A stretch of 64,000 bases of DNA, taken from positions 1,414,106-1,478,105 of the forward strand of contig NW_002060950.1 in assembly GCF_000150275.1 (NCBI RefSeq), in the 5' to 3' direction. The stretch's first letter is position 1. The number at the start of each line of letters is the position of its first letter. Below are positions 55,101 to 64,000 of the stretch, piece by piece. Origin of the DNA: Trichoplax adhaerens. Taxonomy: Eukaryota; Placozoa; Uniplacotomia; Trichoplacea; Trichoplacidae. The notes beneath the pieces were generated by a model. That model did not search any database, was not told the DNA's origin, and worked only from the letters and a program-made list of their open reading frames with translations. The position numbers and the translations under genes are program-made.

Positions 55101-58100
55101 GGTCGTCAAGTTCAACTGCGTAAATAACAAGAACCCACTCTTTACAGAAATGATAATATAAGAGTATATGTAAAAGAGTGATAGATTTATCCGGTTAAAT
55201 AATCTATTGAGCCTAATATTTCATTAAAATTGTAAACATACACTATAATACTACCCTAGTAACCGTTTTCATTTAATTCCCTCTTATCGCTTACAGAAAA
55301 AGATAGCATACCCATAGTTTATATACCGTACTTGTCAATTTAAAGTTTGTATACAAATTCGCTTTATTGTAGGAATAATTGATCAATTCACTATTATCAA
55401 TTAGAGCTATAGGTCATAATTTTATGAAAATAACTCAATTTGCTGATATTGATCAAAACTATTCATAACTTATTTCCATTGTGTTAATACTCGTATATAT
55501 GCTGTTGATGGATTATAGTTTAGTTGATCTATTCTGCATTAATTATAATAAAAATAATTATTACTATCATGGATTATTTTGATAGCATTGTGTTATAAAA
55601 ATTAATAATCTAACTAATGCCTTGTATGGAAACAATAAGATTATAAGATTAATTCTATAGTGTTCGTGGAAATATCAAATAACTAGTGAGTAAATAATGG
55701 ACTCCTTCTTGAGTCTATGCTTGAATTGGTTATCTGCTTCAATAAAAGAATATGTATGATATGAAAGAATATGTGGCTATGCTAAATAATAAGCACAGGC
55801 AACTATTAAGATAATAAATATCACAATATTTATTGATTTACTGTCTTGAAATTATCGTAAATAATATTAATACGTTTTATCTTAACGATAGTGAAATCAT
55901 TCCTCATCTCTGTTGAGTAACAATATCCTATAAAAAAGCAGCACTCAACCGTACCTAATAAAAAAATCAACAGTTAGAAACTGCTACCGTTCAATTTTGT
56001 TGTCTATGATTACTATTATTATACCTTTTAACTATCACTTACTGTTGGTACATTAATTATCAAAAATAAGATGATTATCGAACCACCAACTAGACTACGA
56101 ATGAATTCAAAATTAAAATGGATAACCTATTGCATCATTGCAGTGTTCATTCTTAGGCAAAAATCAATTACGTTTATGAAATCCTCAGCATAACTTTATA
56201 GCATTCTATCATTACAGTGGATGGTTCATAAAGCAATCTAAAGTATCTGCTTCGCTCTTATGAGTAAAATTCAATCAACTAATTAACAGGCTATCATCTC
56301 TATCTATATCAAAGCTTTTTTGTCTTGTGATCAGCCCACACTATTACCTGCAAATGTAGATTATATCACAAAAGTTCTCAATGAATACTGATGAGATAAA
56401 CGCGTCCTTTCATCTAATAGAAATTTAGACTAATTCAGCCTTTTTAATATTTTTAGAATATTAGTTGTATTATCGATGAAAATGAATTCTTTATTTCTTC
56501 ATCTCCTATCTACCTATGATATCAACTAAGTTATTCATGAATTATAGAATCCCACGCTTTTGTCCGAGAAATAGAACATTAATCCTAACATTAAGAAGAT
56601 TTTCTATTATATTTATTTTTATAATTTTAGAACTTTTTCGATACAAAATAATGCAACTAGGTTCTCAAAAAAATAAAATAAAATCAATCCAATTTTTGCT
56701 CTAGTTTATGTTGATAGTTTATGCAGTCTAATTAATTTTTTTTAAATTATTTCGCTCTGTTATTCGTATTTGAATGCTATCACTTTCCAGATTTATTCTT
56801 TGACTCAACCATTCTACTAATAAAATCATCTTAGAAAATTAATAATCTTACGTCAATTCTAAATAATTTAATTAATATTGAATTGATTTTTACTCTATAG
56901 TTGCAGAAATAGCGGTATCATCTGTAACTAGAATGCAGGCAAGTATTCTTTGATATCCTGACCGTAACCGATTAAACCCTAATCATCAGAATATAAAATA
57001 AAGTGAAACAATAGTAAAGAATTTTACTTCCTTTCTGTGATTCTTTATTTCAGACAACCTACTCATTATTTTCAATATTAAATAATGAGAGTTTTACAAT
57101 TTGTAATTGGGTAATTTATACCATCGACTACCAATCGAGGAAACTTTATTTAGATTACCATAATTAAAAATCAGTCCGGATGCCACATCAATACGTGATG
57201 TCATCAACTACGACAATATCAATAATTTCAGCTAACTTTAAGTCTAAGATCAATGCTATTTTGTGATATCATATGAATACATAACAGCAAATATCACGAT
57301 ATGGTAGCTGTATTGCTATTCTATTAGAAATAGCAGTACAATGATTAATTTGGATAGCGAAAGCTGATGTACGTTGTGGAAATTAGCCAACAAACTGAAA
57401 ACAAAAGTAAAGTGATGACCTAATTAAAACCGTCTTAAATTGCTATTGCAGCAAACGACATGGTTAATGCTGGATACACGTGTATAAATTCATTTTGTAG
57501 GCAATTAATTTAAAAACATAAATATGTATGTGTAGTATGATATTTGGTAACTACATACCAGTACACTAACGATAATTTCTTGTCCCCAGTATATAATCTT
57601 ATGACAAAAAATTCACATTGAGGTATATAATCCATTAATATATATCTAAATAAGGGACTACTTCCACTAAGTAGCGCAATTACAGTTAAGATATATATAG
57701 AATCATACACGCCCTAATACCACTAAATTAGGTACTGTAGTGATCTATTTCTTAAATTAAGACCTTGTATTAGTATGTTTACGAATAGGTCAGATATTTT
57801 AACCTTTAGAAAATTCAACTCTGTTTTGATATACTGCTGTGGTAGTTTATTTGGACAAAGGCTGTTATTTATTCTTGTTAGAGTTTTATTACGGCCACAT
57901 GTTCAATATGATACTTGACCATTTAGTAGTTAATATGTTCAGAAATCTTGACCTGAAGATTATTACAAATGAGCTAGCTCGTACATACAAGTACTGGCTA
58001 GAAATGATGCTCATTTGAAAGTAAAATATTGGTAATACCGCTGTAGTAATAATAATGAGCTGTTAGGATTGAAGATTTGTAGATGCGTGTATACTTACAT

Positions 58101-61100
58101 AGTGAATTCTGTATAATACTAGATATTACTAAAGGTAACGATGACATTTTGAAGTAGATCTTTCCTATGCATTATAAGCTATATAAGCTATATCCGAGCT
58201 TGTGGAAATAAGATATATTATGTGCCAAATTGTCCGATAGAATAATTCTATATTTTTGCCGTATAATTTAATTGCCATTATTCCAGAAAGGAATTGTGAA
58301 TCCATTTAAAATTTTCCAATCTCTATCGTCTGCTGCAATAATCATGGCATTGATAGAATAATTTAATCACATCAAAAAACTATATTCCATATTTTATAAA
58401 TAAAATGATAAAATACGAACGAGTGGCTTAATTATACAAATATACGAGTATAACATGTACGTATAAAACTGTATTACGGCTATTCCTTCTGAGCTCTTGA
58501 GATTTTTCAGTTAGCAATTTTTATGCTTAAATTTTTTAATAAAGGTATCTACCATTTGACCGCTTTCGGTCCTTTTCTATCATGGATTGAGCCGTTATCT
58601 TTTGATCATGTACAGAGTTTCAATACTAATTTGGTCTACATTCAAGATCAATTCGTTTTTAACTCCATTATGTATTCTTCGGTGACCTTCAACTAAAAGC
58701 TTTAGCTTTATCATTGTGTACTAGCATAATTATTCTTATCGTATGTTTTCGAAAAAATCGGGATTTTAGGGACCCTCTTATGTGTCAATGTTTAAGACTA
58801 AACCATGAATCCAATGAATCCCCGACAAGTAGTATTTTGATCTTTCGGATGATACATAAACAGCTGAATTATATTCGTATTTACAGTATACTATAAATAT
58901 CAAAGTAAGCACTTATAAGAAAATGATAATCTAAGAGCAGATTTTATCTACAATAACTATCATAAAATATACAGCACTAGGAAAGAAGTGATATTGACCA
59001 TGTAGCAAAAACTAAAGTACTGGATCATAGTATTAGTTAACCATGACATTTATACTGCACACGACGACGGGATATATTGGCAGTAATATGGTACATAAAT
59101 TTTACATTAATAGAGGTGGAGAACATAAAGGATCCCCTTTCCAACAAATATAAATATATCCTGAATAATTTAACGGTTTTAGATTAGAATATTACTTTAT
59201 ACGAGTATTGCAGACACCTTTATTTAGGTCGATATCTTATGTAAAATTATCTTTGCAATACGGTTAATTTAATTAGCATAGCAATTGATATTTTAAATAT
59301 TTCTATCAAGAATAATTTGCTTTTGATCATACGTGGTAGTTATGTAGTATAATATATTTCAGGTTATTGAAGAGTTACCGATATTGCCACCCGTCTAGGA
59401 ATATCTATCAAAATTACATTGAGTGTAGCATTTGATAAATATCTGAATTTCAGATTAAAGATCGCGTACGGGTAAATACCTATGAACTAGAATAGTAAAA
59501 ACTGTCTATATCATTTTCCTGAATATTTCGAGACGCAAGTAAATACTTAACATCGATTTAAATGTTTAAATCTATGATACTTGATGCAGGACATAAGTAT
59601 AACATTTAGAATTTATTTAAAATCATAGAGTAATGCATCTTTTGCAATTTATCAAAATTAAGTATTGAAAATAGACATTAATTTTTTTCTCTGCTTTAAC
59701 ATGAAGCTTATCTAATTAATTTTAACTAAAGTTATATAAACACCGGGATATTTTAACAGCATTCTTAGATCTTATTAATCATACAGGGCTAAAGCTGGAA
59801 TTTCTTTGCTATTATAATACTATTTCCGTCGAAGACATGCTAAATAAGACTATAGATTTAAAAACATAATGTTTTCTCAAAATTTTATCATAGGGGTAAA
59901 AGTGTATTTAGATTCGTGATTAGTTTAAATCTTAAAGAGATGAATGGTGAATTGGTATTAAATTTCTAGTTAAAGGATGAATATGTAAGCCAACTTTAAT
60001 CTTTTATACCCAAACAACTACATCAGCCTGTTTAGTTCAACCCATTCGGATTTTAATAACGTACCTGCTATAAACCATGACACAAAAGTATAGATAAGAT
60101 AAATTTAATCTCAGGTTATTAAGCGTAGTATATTTGAAAAAGACGGAAGGAAATTCTTACATGCATAATGAAATTTATCGGTATTTGCAGTAAAGTAAAT
60201 AAACGTAGGGACTGATTAAAAGCATGCAGTTGGTACCAACTACTGCATCATCACACAATAGCAGACCTGCAAAGAAAAGCAATAAAACGGCTTAAAATAT
60301 TATTAACAACGCAAATAGTACAAAAAGTTTCCCAATAACACTTTAAATGATATTTACAAGAGAGCATACCTAGAAGAATTATTACATCTTATAGCCATAG
60401 CTTACTAGATGAATATTCTATGCCAGACTGGTGAAATTTGTTACGAAACTACAGGATCCTGGAAATGGTTAAGCATGAATTTCTACAGTAATAGAAACCC
60501 TAAATTATGTAATTAGGCAAATATTGGTCATTACTGAATTTCACACAACACCATCATTATATTACTTTCTAATCATGATCTATGTCGAACAAGATATGTA
60601 TGGACATGATGAAGTAATTTAAAAATAAATAATTTGTTGAGGAACACTAACTTAGACCAGTCATGGTGTAAATTAAGTTATCAACTGGAAGGTTATAATT
60701 CAATTTACTAAATAGTTCTTTCAATTAACTATCAAGTTAAATATTTAAATTCTCTTATAATCAACATAGTTGATTATTTCATTCAGTAACAATAATATCG
60801 ATGACAAATCAATATCAATTTCTAGGTAAACAACATTGCTATTGTGTAACCATGACTTTAATTTCTCTTACTACTTCATAATTGCATAACAGTAATAACG
60901 CAAAACATCATATACATTTTAAATTCTTCTATTCTAATTTCTTCCTTAGCATAAAGATACTAAACAATAAGATTTTCGTCAGTATAATTCAACGTGCGTC
61001 ATTGCTTTCTTAATGTAAACAAAAATAAAAACCAGTTTATGGAAGTCTATAGCTGAATTTTGTTTTAATTATTTTTATGCTTAGCCCCGGTATTGCATTT

Positions 61101-63925
61101 CGCCGAAAGTATTAGATATAAGGACAATTGGAAGCTGAAGGACTTGATTGTAATATGACGCATTTCTGTATTCCAATAACAGCTAAATTCTTAGATATCT
61201 TACTCTTTTTATACCCTTGATCTAAGTTCCTAAAGACAGCTTATTGCTCGAATATCATGAATTTACCTTCCTACGTACTGATTTTTTTCAAATAAAAGTC
61301 ATCATCAATGCATTACATACAATTCATCACAATTATCATTTTTTAGAGCACTTTATACTGTAAATAACGTGAAATATGGATGTTTGAATCGATGTCTGAA
61401 AGCACTATTCATTCTTTAATGCCCTTTCAAGATTATTCCATCTAGATTTGAGTTTAAATATTAGATTTAATATTCTTATGTAATGAAGGTTATTTTTAGA
61501 ATTTTCCTTCAAGTTCTTGTATTGTAATTATTTTAGCTTAGTTTTGTATCGTGATAAGTATTTTATCTTTAAAAAGAAGACTTATTTGGTTGATTATAAT
61601 ACTAGATTTTACTTAGCATCTTACTATATTGTAAACGTGACTATTTTATTCGGGTTAGAAGTTAAGCTAATCCGTAGCATAATTTTGTTAAGAATCAGAT
61701 ATTATGATTTCATAATTCAAGCGATATATTTAGTTAATAGAATATATATGTGCTAATTTTGATCATTAATTACAGTAGAAGTTGATGTTACTTTGTAATT
61801 TCATTCAGTATGAACCCCATAAATTTGATCTAGGATTGTTATTTTGTCTTAGAGTATACTGTAGAAATGTATAGTTTCAAGCTAAACTATGCTTAGTGTT
61901 AATTTAGTAGTTTTCGGGAGTTTAGGGTATAATTTATCTTATCATGTATTTTTCATTGCTAGTTCAATTTGGAGTACCTTAGAATGATAGTTAGATAGTC
62001 TAATACCACCAACTGCTCTGCGTAGCATATAAAAGGTGACGTAGTTCGGTAATTTAGTGTAGTTGAAGTTAGAGAAGACAAAAAGTCTAGGATAACCGTG
62101 AGTTATCTCATTAATTGATAGTTTGCTTGGTTACTACTCTTAGGTTACCAATACTATTAATCAAACGTGATATTCGATATTAGCAAGTATCTTTATTAAC
62201 CAGTCCTTCGCGAAAGATATAGAAGAATGGCATAATTCAATTTTAAGCCGTCTACAATAGCTATTACTCTATTGTTGCGTCTCTAAACACATTCAGCTTA
62301 TCATTTTCATGTTAAAATGTTTCTTAAATATAACTTATTAATATCTCTACCTATTCACTTTTTCCTAAGACGAATACAAGTATAAGGCTATAGCTTCTGT
62401 ACGTATAAGTAAAATGATTTCCGAACCTAAGGATAGCAATAAGTAAACTTTGCTTCATTCAATAACACATCAGTTTGAAAGTAGTTTTGTTACCTTAATC
62501 AGTAGTAAATTATTTCCGTAACTGAGCATCTCTTTCTACTAATAACCGAACCTAGAAAATAAAAAGTTTACATTGGCGTAAATTACAATAGAATACTATT
62601 ATCCTCTACTACGTTAACCAGACATCATTACACGGTTTTACTTAGTGATTTGGAGAACAAGAAATATAGAATTATTAACATTGGATTAGTTCATAAATAT
62701 GAGCTGATAGGGCAGAACAATTTATGTTATTTTATGATATATCTGGATGAGCGGACTTAGCATTAATTTAAGTTAAAACTGTCCCTGAAAAAGAATCGAA
62801 ATAGGCTTAAGGCAGATATTATGTTAAACTTATTATTAGTCCAGCATCGTAGCAGAATCGTCAGTATATTTTTTAATGCAAGTGATGAGAGGGATACATT
62901 ATATTTGATTAGCGTCAGATCTGCTTATTAAATATTAAAACCAATTTAGGTGTACAGATGGATGTGAGAAACATCAATGGCTTGCATTATTCAAACTTGT
63001 TATTCAAATCTATAACTTGAATTACCAAAAAAATGGGATGAACATTATTACTTCTCCTTATTCTGCTAGCTGATTGAGTTGTCACATCAAAATATTAACT
63101 TTAATCTCTTAAAATCGATCTCATCGATAGAAACTAACAATTTTAAAATCTATAGCTGGTATTATTAAGAACTGATTAAACTTCTAAGCCACGGAAATGG
63201 CAATTTTCGGTATCCGTCTTCATACATAGGTTATATGTAATATATATGTTATATTACATTTTTATAACTTATATCAGACAATTTAATTGAAAGATTCCTT
63301 TAAAAAAGGTTGCATTTCTCGTCTTTCGAGCTAAAGTGATGGACTAATTATATGTTAAGATTATTGATACATCAAAGATATTGAATTACGTGGAATTTAA
63401 TTTATTTTATGATTGGAAATGTAAGAATTCTAACTTATTTAAATTCAGATAAAGTAGTCTAAATAAATAATTAATAAAAGAGATTGACAGATTATTGCGC
63501 CTTTTGTTAGTACGGTAATCGTTTCAAAAGCTATTCTCATTTGTAATAAATTCTGTAAATGAAAGGAAATAATATACGTTATAATCTATTATATAAATTA
63601 TAATTGCTACTTTTTATGGCATTCATTTATTTTTCTTTCAAATTTGGATACGATAGAAACCGGTAGAAAGTTGTTTTACATTGCACATTTTCTAAGGAAT
63701 AGCTTAAGATTTGCTAATGAATCGATTTGTTTAATATGCAGGTATCGTTATTTGTTACAGTCTTGGTTGGTTCGACTATTGATAAACGTTTGGTACTTCC
63801 AGCGTGCAAACGATCGTCATTGTTAGCCATAAAAAATTGCAATTACGAATTAGTATAATATTGGTAGACGCTATCATTTAAATATTTATCTTGCCTATCC
63901 TTTCTTACCTTAGACTAAAGAAAGT
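52195..63925. other. About 11.7 kb without a recognised gene
   Basis: Very AT-rich. The longest frames (56516-56704, 57510-57710, 58714-58896, 61517-61756) are under 80 codons, rich in Ile/Tyr/Lys and have no known domain. ACTGT/ACAGT hairpin motifs, common elsewhere, are nearly absent. I saw no long tandem repeat or transposon protein. It may be an intron or regulatory space of a gene to the right, or true desert. Confidence 0.55.
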
Positions 63926-64000
63926 ATGAACTCATCCAATACTGTTAATAACTCATTTATCCCCTTTAGCGATTTTGAAGCTAATGCCCGTTTTATTGCT
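63926..64000 (+). CDS. Possible start of a gene running off the right edge
   Basis: From ATG at 63926 the frame stays open for 25 codons to the window end (MNSSNTVNNSFIPFSDFEA...). It has two N-x-S/T sites (N5-T-V does not count; N2-S-S and N8-N-S do), much like the glycosylated N-terminus of the GPCR gene at 50974-52194. Too short to classify; an N-terminal receptor segment is only a guess. Confidence 0.3.
   Translation, partial: MNSSNTVNNSFIPFSDFEANARFIA

Overview
The window is eukaryotic nuclear DNA from an early-branching animal. It is AT-rich, with many short spliced exons, GT-AG introns (plus one AT-AC intron), metazoan gene families and long introns and spacers. A placozoan-like genome is my best guess; this is inference, since no rRNA or mitochondrial marker is present. 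The spliced models below were built by hand: each exon was checked for splice sites and for a continuous reading phase with its neighbours.

Left third (1-19 kb), minus strand: two tandem sortilin-family (VPS10-domain) sorting receptors. Gene A (207-9961) runs off the left edge. Gene B (13745-18994) is nearly complete. They share exon order, intron phases and several exon lengths, so they arose by an old tandem duplication. The spacers carry ACTGT/ACAGT hairpin repeats, a 66-bp minisatellite and a small palindromic element. At 22.25-23.89 kb lies a broken FUT8-like alpha-1,6-fucosyltransferase relic.

Middle (26-48 kb): a CACUL1-like cullin-domain gene (+), an intronless ribosomal protein L26/uL24 gene (-), an SRSF10-like SR splicing factor (+) and a 25-exon BRD8 homologue (-), the bromodomain subunit of the NuA4/TIP60 acetyltransferase complex. 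The SRSF10-like gene contains what looks like a textbook U12-type AT-AC intron, which cuts the RNP1 motif of its RRM. RPL26 and SRSF10 are divergent across a repeat-bearing 1.7-kb spacer; SRSF10 and BRD8 converge.

Right part (48-64 kb): repeat-rich spacer, one intronless class A GPCR gene (-, 50974-52194) with unusual motif substitutions, then about 11.7 kb in which I recognise no gene. A reading frame that opens at the right edge (63926) may be the start of another receptor. Housekeeping regulators (translation, splicing, chromatin, cell cycle) sit beside lineage-type receptor genes. I see no operon, CRISPR array, phage or recognisable tRNA/rRNA gene.
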